NCBI GenBank assembly: GCA_030544215.1
Contig: JARZZO010000016.1
Location: forward strand, 58,321,501 to 58,385,500
Origin: Zantedeschia hybrid cultivar
Taxonomy: Eukaryota; Streptophyta; Magnoliopsida; Alismatales; Araceae
Direction: 5' to 3'
Length of the DNA: 64,000 nt
Shown here: piece by piece, positions 34,410 to 45,516 of the stretch
How positions within the stretch are numbered: the first letter of the stretch is position 1
How the letters are laid out: every line of letters begins with the position of its first letter
Made by a program: the position numbers and the translations under genes
Notes under the pieces: model-generated
Database searches by the model: none
What the model saw: the letters and a program-made list of their open reading frames with translations, nothing else
What the model was told of the DNA's origin: nothing

Positions 34410-34795
34410 TAATACTTGCTGCACCAAGGGTGCATATTGCATTGACTTTTAGTGTAGTAGATAAATAAAAATATATATATTTAAAAAAAAAATGTAGGTG
34501 GACTCAGAAGTGTCCTATATGTCCGTATAGACCAATTTTTGATTGGATGACTTAAAAAATTTTGAAAAATAAAAAATAGTTATTGGACTCGACCCATTAA
34601 GAATATTTTTACTATTAATTAGGGTTCGATTTTTAATTTTCAGATTTTTTTCGTTGTTCGATCGGAGATCGACCCATACAGACATGTAAGATACTTCGGA
34701 GCCTACCTAAAATTAAATTAAAAAAATAATTATTTTTTATTTACCCATTGCACTGAAGATCAATGCAATTGGCATCCTCAATGCAATAATTACTG
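34410..34795. mobile_element. foldback MITE, copy 1
   Basis: It begins TAATACTTGCTGCA. The left arm runs through GGTGGACTCAGAAGTGTCC and TTTTTGATTGGATGACTTAA; the right arm returns as the approximate complement (TTCGATCGGAGATCGACCC, ACTTCGGAGCCTACCT). The right border is approximate. Same family as 35249-35610; non-coding. Confidence 0.6.
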
Positions 34796-35248
34796 CCGCT
34801 TTAAAAGCCAGAATAGTATTTTATTGCAGCACCCATTGGCATTGAATCATTTTGATCAGGCAGCCCCACTTCAGGCGCATATTTTTTTCTGTCTTTTTTG
34901 TCAAAATTTGCTGATCCCCTAGACCTACTCCGCATCTGCATTGTTTAATCGTTGGTGGGACGGACAAAAAAAAAACTTCAAAAAGAGCATCATGCCTCTG
35001 TGGGATCCATTAACGTGTATGTGTACGAGCAACAAATATTCTTTCAATAAATTATACTTGACTTAATAGATTAATGAGGTCAAAGCTCAATATGGGCATA
35101 AGAGCTAGTTTAGAAGGACTATCCGTTAATTATTCTATAAATTAATAATCATTCAAATAATCAGATTTTAGTACATCATATATATTTGATCAGAAAAAAA
35201 TTATACTCAACTATCTTACTCTATGCACATAGCTTTAAAAGGATGAGT

Positions 35249-35610
35249 AATACTTGCTGCAATGTCCCCGTGTGCTGCACGCAGGGATATTGTAGTGGGT
35301 AAATTATTTTTATTTTTATTTTTTTTAGGTCGGCTTTGAAGTGTCTTAATCATCTGTACAGTGTAATATCCAATCGGATGGCTCAAAAAAATCTGAAAAA
35401 TAAAAAAATCGAGCTCCAGTGAATAGTAAAAAGTATATCTTTTTATTGTTCATTAGAGTTCGATTTTTTGAGTCGTCCGGTCGAACATTACATTATATGG
35501 ATGATTAGAACACTTTGAAGCCGACCTAAAAAAAATAAAAAATAAAAAAATAATTTACTTGCTGCAATACTCCTGCGTGTGCAGCACACAAAGACATTAC
35601 AACAAGTATT
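35249..35610. mobile_element. foldback MITE, copy 2 (best preserved)
   Basis: The ends AATACTTGCTGCAATGTC and ACATTACAACAAGTATT are inverted repeats. The whole 362 bp folds back on itself with arms of about 180 bp: GGTCGGCTTTGAAGTGT on the left against ACACTTTGAAGCCGACC on the right, and TTTTTATTGTTCATTAG against its complement around the centre. The flanking TA suggests a TA or TTA target duplication. No coding capacity. Confidence 0.8.
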
Positions 35611-37955
35611 ATTCTAAAAGAATTATTCATTGGCTGACCTACAAACTAATAACTCATCGAATAATCAAACTATTGGTTACCATGTACATCTCTACTGGAT
35701 CGAAGGATGATAACATTGTAACTCTATGAAGCACTACATCAAGCATTTCTCACCAAGAACACCTCCAGATGGCAACCAGATGAGAGATGATAAGACTTGT
35801 GGAAGCCGCAACTTATGGAGGGCCACAGTGGCAGTTTCGGATTTTTTTTTTTCTATTCAGCTTTTTTCTTTATGTCACTTGGCACTAGGTATGCAAATGG
35901 TAACCGATAGTCCGATTATTTAATTGTTCGTTAGTTTTTAGATCAGTTAACATATAGTTTTTTTAAAAAATATGTATAACTGATAAAGTAACGGATATAA
36001 ATTTTTCATAATCGAATACATATGTTTCACTAAGATTTTATTATCCGATCGATTGTTAATTTATAAAATAATTAACGGATAACATTTTTGAATCAATAAC
36101 TTAACAAATACGATCATAAATTTACTCTAGACTCGTACCGAATCCGCCCCTTTGTATCCCTACTCGGCACCCCATCACCATACGTCCAAAAAGGCCTGCG
36201 TGTTCCACAAAGCAAAACAAAGGCCTTGATCGCTGCGAAATCACCAAACACACGCCCACCACTATCAGAACGGGTGGACCCAATCCAAACTTGGAGCAAC
36301 ACGTGGCTGAGGGCCCACCCTATCCAGCCCCATTGGGCCGGGGCCCCTTGTGTGGCCTGCCTTCCCACTTCTTCTGTAATGTCTCCACCCCCAAAGATCT
36401 CTCTGTGGTACGTCAGCTGTGCCCTGATGGAGACCATCTGATCGGTGCACCTTTTGGGAAGGAATAGGATTTGCCCTGACCCACCCTAGTTGTCTGATAT
36501 AGTAGATAAAAATACATTAAAATATAATTTGATGTAAATTTTGAACTAGGCCTTCGAACATTCGATCCAGCAACTAACAGGCTGTGAAAGAAAATATATC
36601 CGATTGTTTTTTCATATTCAAGATTCTTTAGGTGAGTATTTGCCAACAATCATTTTATCTTTATTCATTCATATGGGATACTGAATAGCCAGAGTATTAT
36701 AGGTGAATAAATTGGCTGACATTGACAGGAAAAAAAAAAAAAGGCATCTCATATTTGGAGTATGATGTATGAAAATTTAATTTAAATTCATATATATGTA
36801 TATGTGTGCATATATATGCATTTTTCTATATGTATGCTTATCAATTATATATTTGTAAATATACTCCTAACTCAAACATAACAATATCTTCTATAAATCA
36901 TACATTTGTAAGTATATTCCTATTTCCCACATAACAACAGTATCTTTGATATCTTAAAAAAAATGTAGTTATACTTCTACAATCAAAATGTCATAACTCT
37001 AACAGGATATATCATAAAAAATCAACAGAAGACATTAACTCTGATGAAATCAGGGACATATATGAAAAAAAATATCTGAATATTTTTTGACATACTCAGT
37101 TAGAGCCCACGGTTATCATTACAACCATGCTAAAGATGTCGAAGACATTTATAACAATCCCAAGGTAAATAAACATAGATATGTATGATAATTTGGAGAA
37201 GCATATATATGTTAAAAAATGAAAGTCTCTATGTAATATACCCCGCTAGCTTATCTCCGCCCCTGGTTATGTGGGAGCGGTACGGCCATATAACCAATTA
37301 CATATTTAAGAAATATTTTCTTCTACAAAAATCTGCCAAGTAAAAAGTGGGGAAAAAAGGGCAACCTCAGGATAATCGTTTTGTCGCCACTTGGACGCCT
37401 CGAGAGCCTCCCTTGGGCTCTTGCAGCGTGTGGCCGACACGTAGACAGGTTGGCTGCTGCGGCGCCACCGCTACTTTTGAGTGGTGAGCGTATCGCCGCC
37501 GACTTGGCTCGTGGCCGGGGGTCGTGTGGCCCGCAATCGGGTTCGTCCGACGAGACCACGACTCGGTCACTGGTCGCCAATTAAGCCAGAGAGAGATTTT
37601 GCCTCCCCAACCCCTCTTGGTGGTGGTGAGGACACCGCTGGCTGCCATCAGTGTCCACACCCGCGGACGTAGATGCCCCTGTAGATCCCTTTCACACCGT
37701 GCATATTTCTGTGCCGTGGTGTATTGGTCCCAAATATTAGGGCGAAATTCTATTTTGAAAATACTGCGTTTATGGAAAATATTTTGAGCCCGATGAGGTG
37801 GACTGATTGTATGATTGTCCCTTTTTAATCCTTAACCATCTTAATTTATGAAATAATATCTTTTGATCCAACCACCTTTCTTTGAATAAAGGTGGCCATA
37901 AGCTGAATTGAATCAAGTTTTGTAGACTTGATCTTGATTGGATTCATATTTGACC
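35611..37955. other. intergenic sequence, no recognised gene
   Basis: Mostly AT-rich. Two GC-richer islands (about 36120-36450 and 37370-37690) have short open frames that I cannot relate to any family. A stretch near 36770-37220 (AAAGATGTCGAAGACATTTATAA) is related to the repeat near 20332. Confidence 0.35.
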
Positions 37956-37958
37956 TTA

Positions 37959-38274
37959 GGAGTTGTTTGTTTTAATGTAAAATAATGTAATTTTAAAAAA
38001 TATTTTCTTTTACAGTATTTTCAATTATTTAAAATGATGTAAAATAGTGTAAAATAAAATATTATCTGAACCTTGTATGTCCACTTCACAGTCCAATTTC
38101 TTTGTTATGTTTTGCAACAAAAATCTATTATAAATTAAAACAAGAAGATTGAAACATCTCTCTTATTTTATTTTACAAACAATCAAACAAGTATTCTATG
38201 ATTTTAAAACAAGAAAATTTCACTTATTTTTAAATCGGTGATTTACAAAATTTTATATTAAAACAAATGAGCCC
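37959..38274. mobile_element. Tourist-like MITE
   Basis: The left end GGAGTTGTTTGTTTTAAT and the complement of the right end GGGCTCATTTGTTTTAAT are inverted repeats, flanked by TTA on both sides. About 316 bp, AT-rich, non-coding. The TTA duplication fits PIF/Harbinger-type MITEs. Confidence 0.65.
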
Positions 38275-38279
38275 TTATT

Positions 38280-40346
38280 AGTAGTATATGAGCTCAAGAC
38301 TCACCTACCATCGCTTTTAGAGGATAAGAGGAATAGTAAAAAAATTTATAATAATGTTCATTTTTATATATATGAAACACAGAATGTTTCTTGTAAGAGG
38401 TGGGGTATCTTAGACAAAAAATACAAATGGCATCTACATAACTTTTAAATCTAAAAAAAATACGTAAAACGTCAACATCGAACTCTAAAGTGGCAGTTCA
38501 ATGCAGAAACACTTTGGCAATAAGCTTTCTTACTCTTCAGGTGAGTCTTACCCTTCTCCTGTCGTGGATAATCTATTTCGGTAGATAAAAGATCAGATTA
38601 AATAATTAAGATAAAATATTATCTCAAATCTCAAAAAGCTTATTAACTCTGACCCAATAAAATCTAGTTAAAAAATATCTTTACTGATGTCCGTGATGCC
38701 AGCTTAAATAAAGCTAAATTAAGAATTAACGAAATATTTTTTATAACTAAAGGTGATAATTAATTTCACCCCTCCATTTAATTCTCTATTAAGAAGGTCT
38801 TACACTATTCCCTTAGGTGGCGCATTAAACCAGGGCGCACCTTGTGATCCGTGACTGGCGTACACGTACGCAGATGCGGGTAGAGGTGGGCAGCGGTTAT
38901 AGAGAAACACCAAACGGATAAGGAGGCGCCGGTGAATGACGTTCGCAGGAAAAGCCTAGATAAGAATAAAAAATTGCAGAAAAAATTACAACTACAAAAA
39001 ATTGAGAAGAACAGGATATTATATATTTGTGGGCATTTTTTTTTTCCTAGCAGCACTCGTGAGATCAGAAAAAGGAGCCAGGGTTTTGGCCCTTTTCGGC
39101 CACCAATTTGTCGAGAGAAATATAACATTCCATCTTCCATCTCGTACTGTTCTTACCACGCGAGACCAGAGTTTATTTAATTCCACGTTTTAATGTGATC
39201 TTATCTGCTCATTTAGCTGTATAAGCGACACATCAGATGACATTCCCATTCATTTCTGTGGACAGCGTATGAAACCTTGCGATCGGCGATAGCTGGGCTG
39301 AGTTGGTTAGTGGGCTCAGGTGAGGTCGTCGGCCCAATAAGGATGAGGCTCCAATGCAAGCACCCGAGCATTTCAAGGCAATAATTGATCGGTGAAGCAT
39401 TTCAATCTTCTAACCAGTTACCTTATGTACTCAACTTATCGCGTTTATTTGCACGGTTGATCCCATCATGAATTCCCAAAGAATCAGGACCCTTGAAATC
39501 GGGGCTGTGGGGGATAACAAATGCATCCTTTAGTCCACAATTAGAGAGATTTGCATGGGAGCTAGGTTCTAGATTTTTGTGGGGGATAACAAATGCATAT
39601 TGTACTACTGCTGCTTGATTAGAGTAGGGTTCATAACAAACCAACTTACTCCCGAGTGGAGTTTACCTCGATTGAACTGAGCTCCTTTGATGAAATGAAC
39701 CGAGCCTGAGCTCAAATGTAAGCTCGTTGGTCAAGCTAAGTTTGATTGACTTGCAATTCTAATAAAATAAATATTATTTTAATCTTATATTTATCTTTAA
39801 TAATTTCTAACAAGATAACAGAGAAAACCCAGCCCAATTGCTTAGCCCGGCCCATATACCAGTCCAGCCTAACTGTCTAGGCCTGGCCCATATTACAAAA
39901 ACTTTGAGCCGAGTTTAAGTAGAACTTGGAATACATGAATTTTCTTATGTGCAGATAACAAAAATAAAATGGGTGGTGTACTGTCACATACAGTCCATGG
40001 CTCGGCTTTATCTGCTATCAGTAGTTGGAAGCAAATTTTTTTTTAAATAAATATTTTCTAAACACACCCTAAAGATGGACCTTAACAAAAATTCCAACAT
40101 AGGTGAAAACTTTATGTATACAACAAAATTTGGAAAAAAATGATTAAATCATATATAGTTTCTCTTGAAGAGAGAGATGCCAAAACAAAAGTGTTCACAC
40201 GTTTAGAAGGTGCATGCCAGCCGGTTTGGTGTGGAGAGAATTGAGGGTGAGGAAAGGGGAGGAGAGAGAGTACTGAGACTTGCAAAAATTAAATTCTGCA
40301 GGTTTATATTATACTTGTGTTAAATTTGTTATGACAGTATACTATA
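38280..40346. other. intergenic sequence, no recognised gene
   Basis: AT-rich, with short open frames that resemble nothing I know. It contains a 21 bp perfect direct repeat (TGTGGGGGATAACAAATGCA plus T) at 39506-39526 and 39579-39599. Confidence 0.4.
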
Positions 40347-40351
40347 CTAAT

Positions 40352-41495
40352 TGATGCGGCAGAATCCGATTCGGCCCATTGCAGCAGGCCTAAACCCCAT
40401 TCAGCCCAACAGCAGCAGTGCTAGGCCCTCCGGCGGCCTTCGGCCCGCTAGCGGCCCAGCAGCCCTCGGCCCATAAGCGGCCCCGTCGCTCCCGGCCCAA
40501 CAGGCTTCAGCCCGTCAGCGGCCCATCAGCCTACGGCCCAGGAACAGCACGGCGGCCCAGGGCCCAGCAGGCTTCGGCCCGTCAGCGGCCCAACCCCCTC
40601 CGGCCCGGTAGCCGAATCCGGCCCACTCCGGTGGCGGATCAGACGCTATGGCGGTTTATCAGTAAGCCTCCTTTTAGTCCTATATCGGCTGCCACCGTTA
40701 ACCATCCGCTACCCTCCGCTATAAGTATCCTGCTACTTGTGGCCAAGGGGGGTGGTGGGAAAGACGGATGCCCCTCTAAGCTTCCGAAACCCCTTAAAGG
40801 ACTACTGTCCGAATAGGGTTCTAGCTGTTTCCTCTTGCTTCCTGAATCGAATCTTCTTCAGAAGCTAACTTGACCGTCGGAGGGGGTTCCCCAGGGCTGA
40901 CGTCCGGGACTCCTGCTGACTGGTTCTTCTTCTTCTTTCCCTCCTGCAGGGGCTCGGTTCGAATCATCGCCGACCTCCCCGAGTCGGTCTCGGCCGCCGA
41001 CCTCGGACTCCTCTCCCCGGTCTCGACGCCGAACGCCGGCTGCCCCGCGCCAGGAGACTCGGTCTCACGCTGAAGTAGCCTTCGGACTCGCCGTCCGAGG
41101 GCGATCCCGTCGGTCGCCCCGCGCCAGGAGACTCGGCCTCGCGCTGAAGGCGCCTTCGGACCCCCTCGTCGGAGAGCGAGCCGTCCCCCCGTCCGATCTC
41201 GGACTTCCCGGCTTCTGCTCCGACGCCCGTCTACGGCTCCGCCGACAGGAGCTCCTGCTCGCGCCGCGCCTTCGTCCGACCGAAGGAGCAGCGGCTCACT
41301 ATCCAAGAGCAGCTCCGGCGGCAGATCGCGCCCCCCGCGGGCGGATCCTCTTCACTCCGAAAGAGCCTCGGCTTCGCCCCGCTGTGGATCCCCGTCGGGT
41401 CCCCTCGTCACCGCTCGATCCGGACCGGCTCCGGATCCTCCTTGTTTCGGATCCCCGTTTGCGGGATCCGGTCGTGATAGATCCAGTCTACATCA
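40352..41495 (+). repeat. 5' LTR of element B
   Basis: 1144 bp with the same borders, GGCCCA-rich start and TATA box as element A. It shares with the 3' LTR of B several bases that differ from A near the 3' end (for example GTCTACGGCTCC, CACTCCGAAAGAGCC and GCCCCGCTG), which mark a B subfamily. Confidence 0.95.
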
Positions 41496-41497
41496 CG

Positions 41498-41515
41498 TGG
41501 CGCCGTCTGTGGGAA
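41498..41515 (+). promoter_or_regulatory. primer-binding site of element B
   Basis: TGGCGCCGTCTGTGGGAA, identical to that of element A and equally placed two bases after the LTR. Confidence 0.9.
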
Positions 41516-41530
41516 ACAAACAAACAAGTC

Positions 41531-42217
41531 ATGTCTCGACAACCTGTCACCCGGCGATCCGGACAGAGCCAAACAGAGGCACGGGAAGTCTCAGCGCGGC
41601 TACCACCCTCCGAAGGCACCCCGTCCGTCCCTTCGAGTACGGTTCGGCTAGCTGCGCCAGGGTCCACAGCTGAAGACAACCGGGTAAAGGAACTTCAGCA
41701 ACAAATGACCGCACTGACTGCCACGGTCACATCTTTAGCGGACATGGTATCCGCCATGGCCCGGTATCTTGGGATACTGAGCCAACCCCCTGGTCAAGCG
41801 CCTCCCTTTTTCCCTATACAGATCGAGGAGCCTCGGCCAGCGTCTCCGCAAGCCTTTGCCGACGAAGCCGTTTCGGCAAGCGAGCCCTCAGCACCACTAG
41901 CCCCTCCCGCGGCTCATCCTCAACCTACCAATCAAGAACCTTCACATGGGCGGTATCGAAAGGAATGGGGCCGAGGCAAGCGACAGGGTCTGCAGCCACG
42001 ACACCTACCGCTGATTGCTCCCCCTTCCCGAATGCTTACGGAGATAAAGTCAATGCTCCGGCCGCCACCGCGTATGAAAACTGATCCTCGCCGAAGGGAC
42101 CCTAGCAAGTATTGCGAATATCACTGCGCGATCGGCCATACGACTGACGAATGCCGGTACCTTCGGGAGGAGATAGGTCGCCTCGTCAGAGAAGGCCAAC
42201 TGCCACAATACCAGTAG
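41531..42217 (+). CDS. gag remnant of element B without capsid domain
   Basis: A 228-residue frame starts at the position equivalent to the gag-pol ATG of element A (MSRQPVTRRSGQS against MSQRPVTRRSGQS). It keeps the N-terminal region (QQQMTALTATVTSLADMVSA) and then jumps to the basic region and zinc knuckle (RRDPSKYCEYHCAIGHTTDE) before a stop. The roughly 260 residues between, which include the whole capsid domain, are missing. Compared with A the shared parts are clearly diverged, far more than the LTRs are. The protein could bind RNA through the knuckle but cannot build a capsid. Whether it is made is unknown. Confidence 0.75.
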   Translation: MSRQPVTRRSGQSQTEAREVSARLPPSEGTPSVPSSTVRLAAPGSTAEDNRVKELQQQMTALTATVTSLADMVSAMARYLGILSQPPGQAPPFFPIQIEEPRPASPQAFADEAVSASEPSAPLAPPAAHPQPTNQEPSHGRYRKEWGRGKRQGLQPRHLPLIAPPSRMLTEIKSMLRPPPRMKTDPRRRDPSKYCEYHCAIGHTTDECRYLREEIGRLVREGQLPQYQ

Positions 42218-42479
42218 GAATGGCCTCGACAGAGGCGCAACTCGATGACCTCACAAGCGGTGAGGCAACGTCCAAGGAAATCCTCTTCTCCAAGGCTATG
42301 CCTCTGAAACAGCTGAAGTGTTTGTAAACAAAAGCGACCGGGGGGCTCACAGAGTCGGGACCCCTTCGGACACGCACCCTCCGTTGTATTTAAAGATACG
42401 GAGTACCTTCGGCACCTTATGTAATTAGACCCGGGTTTTATGAACGAAGTCTCTTTTGAGAGGACTATGTCCGACAACA
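42218..42479. other. spacer after the gag remnant, element B
   Basis: Non-coding sequence with no counterpart in element A. It presumably belongs to the diverged Tat element that supplied the gag remnant. Confidence 0.4.
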
Positions 42480-42734
42480 GACTTCTCCAAAATCTGCGGC
42501 GAACCCGATCCGAGGGCGGCTCTGGCCATTAGTATCGGATCGGAGCGGCATTATTCAAAGACCGCGTCAACCCGATCCGAGGGCGGCTCCGACCATTCAG
42601 TACCGGGTTGGCAGGATATTTTCTAAGTCCACAAATAACCCGTACCGATCGGGAAGCGGCACGGTTCTTCTAAGCCCGCAGGTAACCTGAACCGAGAGTG
42701 GCTTCGGCCATGTGTACCGGTTCAGGAAGCGGCA
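42480..42734. repeat. degenerate outer units of the element B array
   Basis: Three or four strongly diverged versions of the array unit (AACCCGATCCGAGGGCGGCT twice, then CCGTACCGATCGGGAAGCGG and GAACCGAGAGTGGCTTCGG) lead into the regular array. They keep the paired-half plan of the unit and look like the old edge of the array. Element A lacks them. Confidence 0.75.
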
Positions 42735-45065
42735 AGGATTTCTCTAAGTCCGTGTAAACCGTACCGGGAGTGGCTTCGGCCATGCAAACCGTATCGGGAG
42801 CGGCATGGTATTTTCTCTAAGTCCGTGTAAACCGTACCGGGAGTGGCTTCGGCCATGCAAACCGTATCGGGAGCGGCATGGTATTCTCTCTAAGTCCGTG
42901 TAAACCGTACCGGGAGTGGCTTCGGCCATGCAAACCGTATCGGGAGCGGCAAGGTTTTCTCTAAGTCCGTGTAAACCGTACCGGGAGTGGCTTCGGCCAT
43001 GCAAACCGTATCGGGAGCGGCAAGGTTTTCTCTAAGTCCGTGTAAACCGTACCGAGAGTGGCTTCGGCCATGCAAACCGTATCGGGAGCGGCATGGTATT
43101 TTCTCTAAATCCGTGTAAACCGTACCGGGAGTGGCTTCGGCCATGCAAACCGTATCGGGAGCGGCATGGTATTCTCTCTAAGTCCGTGTAAACCGTACCG
43201 GGAGTGGCTTCGGCCATGCAAACCGTATCGGGAGCGGCAAGGTTTTCTCTAAGTCCGTGTAAACCGTACCGGGAGTGGCTTCGGCCATGCAAACCGTATC
43301 GGAAGCGGCAAGGTTTTCTCTAAGTCCGTGTAAACCGTACCGGGAGTGGCTTCGGCCATGCAAACCGTATCGGGAGCGGCAAGGTTTTCTCTAAGTCCGT
43401 GTAAACCGTACCGGGAGTGGCTTCGGCCATGCAAACCGTATCGGGAGCGGCATGGTATTTTCTCTAAGTCCGTGTAAACCGTACCGGGAGTGGCTTCGGC
43501 CATGCAAACCGTATCGGGAGCGGCAAGGTTTTCTCTAAGTCCGTGTAAACCGTACCAGGAGTGGCTTCGGCCATGCAAACCGTATCGGGAGCGGCAAGGT
43601 TTTCTCTAAGTCCGTGTAAACCGTACCGGGAGTGGCTTCGGCCATGCAAACCGTATCGGGAGCGGCATGGTATTTTCTCTAAGTCCGTGTAAACCGTACC
43701 GGGAGTGGCTTCGGCCATGCAAACCGTATCGGGAGCGGCAAGGTTTTCTCTAAGTCCGTGTAAACCGTACCGGGAGTGGCTTCGGCCATGCAAACCGTAT
43801 CGGGAGCGGCATAGTATTTTCTCTAAGTCCGTGTAAACCGTACCGGGAGTGGCTTCGGCCATGCAAACCGTATCGGGAGCGGCAAGGTTTTCTCTAAGTC
43901 CGTGTAAACCGTACCGGGAGTGGCTTCGGCCATGCAAACCGTATCGGGAGCGGCATGGTATTTTCTCTAAGTCCGTGTAAACCGTACCGGGAGTGGCTTC
44001 GGCCATGCAAACCGTATCGGGAGCGGCATGGTATTCTCTCTAAGTCCGTGTAAACCGTACCGGGAGTGGCTTCGGCCATGCAAACCGTATCGGGAGCGGC
44101 AAGGTTTTCTCTAAGTCCGTGTAAACCGTACCGGGAGTGGCTTCGGCCATGCAAACCGTATCGGGAGCGGCATGGTATTTTCTCTAAGTCCGTGTAAACC
44201 GTACCGGGAGTGGCTTCGGCCATGCAAACCGTATCGGGAGCGGCAAGGTTTTCTCTAAGTCCGTGTAAACCGTACCGGGAGTGGCTTCGGCCATGCAAAC
44301 CGTATCGGGAGCGGCATGGTATTTTCTCTAAGTCCGTGTAAACCGTACCGGGAGTGGCTTCGGCCATGCAAACCGTATCGGGAGCGGCAAGGTTTTCTCT
44401 AAGTCCGTGTAAACCGTACCGGGAGTGGCTTCGGCCATGCAAACCGTATCGGGAGCGGCAAGGTTTTCTCTAAGTCCGTGTAAACCGTACCGGGAGTGGC
44501 TTCGGCCATGCAAACCGTATCGGGAGCGGCATGGTATTTTCTCTAAGTCCGTGTAAACCGTACCGGGAGTGGCTTCGGCCATGCAAACCGTATCGGGAGC
44601 GGCAAGGTTTTCTCTAAGTCCGTGTAAACCGTACCGGGAGTGGCTTCGGCCATGCAAACCGTATCGGGAGCGGCATGGTATTTTCTCTAAGTCCGTGTAA
44701 ACCGTACCGGGAGTGGCTTCGGCCATGCAAACCGTATCGGGAGCGGCATGGTATTCTCTCTAAGTCCGTGTAAACCGTACCGGGAGTGGCTTCGGCCATG
44801 CAAACCGTATCGGGAGCGGCATGGTATTCTCTCTAAGTCCGTGTAAACCGTACCGGGAGTGGCTTCGGCCATGCAAACCGTATCGGGAGCGGCATGGTAT
44901 TTTCTCTAAGTCCGTGTAAACCGTACCGGGAGTGGCTTCGGCCATGCAAACCGTATCGGGAGCGGCAAGGTTTTCTCTAAGTCCGTGTAAACCGTACCGG
45001 GAGTGGCTTCGGCCATGCAAACCGTATCGGGAGCGGCATGGTATTCTCTCTAAGTCCGTCTAAAC
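42735..45065. repeat. 71/73 bp tandem array of element B (32 periods)
   Basis: TAAGTCCG starts run from 42745 to 45051, about 32 periods averaging 72 bp. They are nearly identical to each other and to the array of element A. Linkers of the AAGG type (71 bp) and CATGG type (73 bp, as TATTCTC or TATTTTC) are intermixed. The last unit (45051) has lost about half its length by a join between the two half-repeats. Stop-free peptides across the array are a repeat artefact. Confidence 0.97.
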
Positions 45066-45516
45066 CGTATCGGGAGCGGCAGGGTTTTCTCTAAGTCCGC
45101 GTAAATCGTTCCGGGAATGGCTCCGGCCACGTATACCGATTCTGGAGGCGCCGAGGCATATATAAGTTCGCGCGAGCGGAAGCATGAAGGGCTTCGGCCA
45201 TCCGACAAACGTAAGAAGTGGCAAGATGCCCCTAAGGGATCATATGAACTACCATAGTAAAGGCCCCGGCCGAATACTGTGACGACGTTCTATCCGAACC
45301 GGCATCGGGTTTCGGCCTTACAAGCTATAGCGAACGACGACGGGATCTAAGGCTCTTGAAGGGCTACATTCGGTCGATCGCACGCAAGCAGCTAGGTAAA
45401 GCCAAAAACCTTCCTTCCATTTTTTAAAAATAAAGGGAGATACAAAGCTCAGCCGAACGCCTGGCCAAGAGCTTACAAAAGTAAAGCAAAAAAGAAAACC
45501 GAGGGGAACCCTCGTA
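45066..45516. other. array edge and spacer, element B
   Basis: The decayed edge unit (GCGTAAATCGTTCCGGGAAT) and the following spacer match 28350-28781 of element A with few differences. Probable 3' untranslated region of the antisense gene. Confidence 0.45.

Noticed and set aside
36114..36450. 107-residue minus-strand frame
   Set aside because: No recognisable domain, no promoter or splice evidence; likely chance in a GC-richer patch.
37323..37672. Overlapping frames of 85-97 residues in a GC-rich island
   Set aside because: Open on both strands in several frames, as expected from base composition, with no family resemblance.
43464..44442. Long minus-strand frames of 130-180 residues across the tandem array
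   Set aside because: They are made only by the absence of stops in a near-identical repeat. The 71 and 73 bp units keep shifting the frame so that the same peptides recur out of phase, and no start or splice pattern makes a stable protein.
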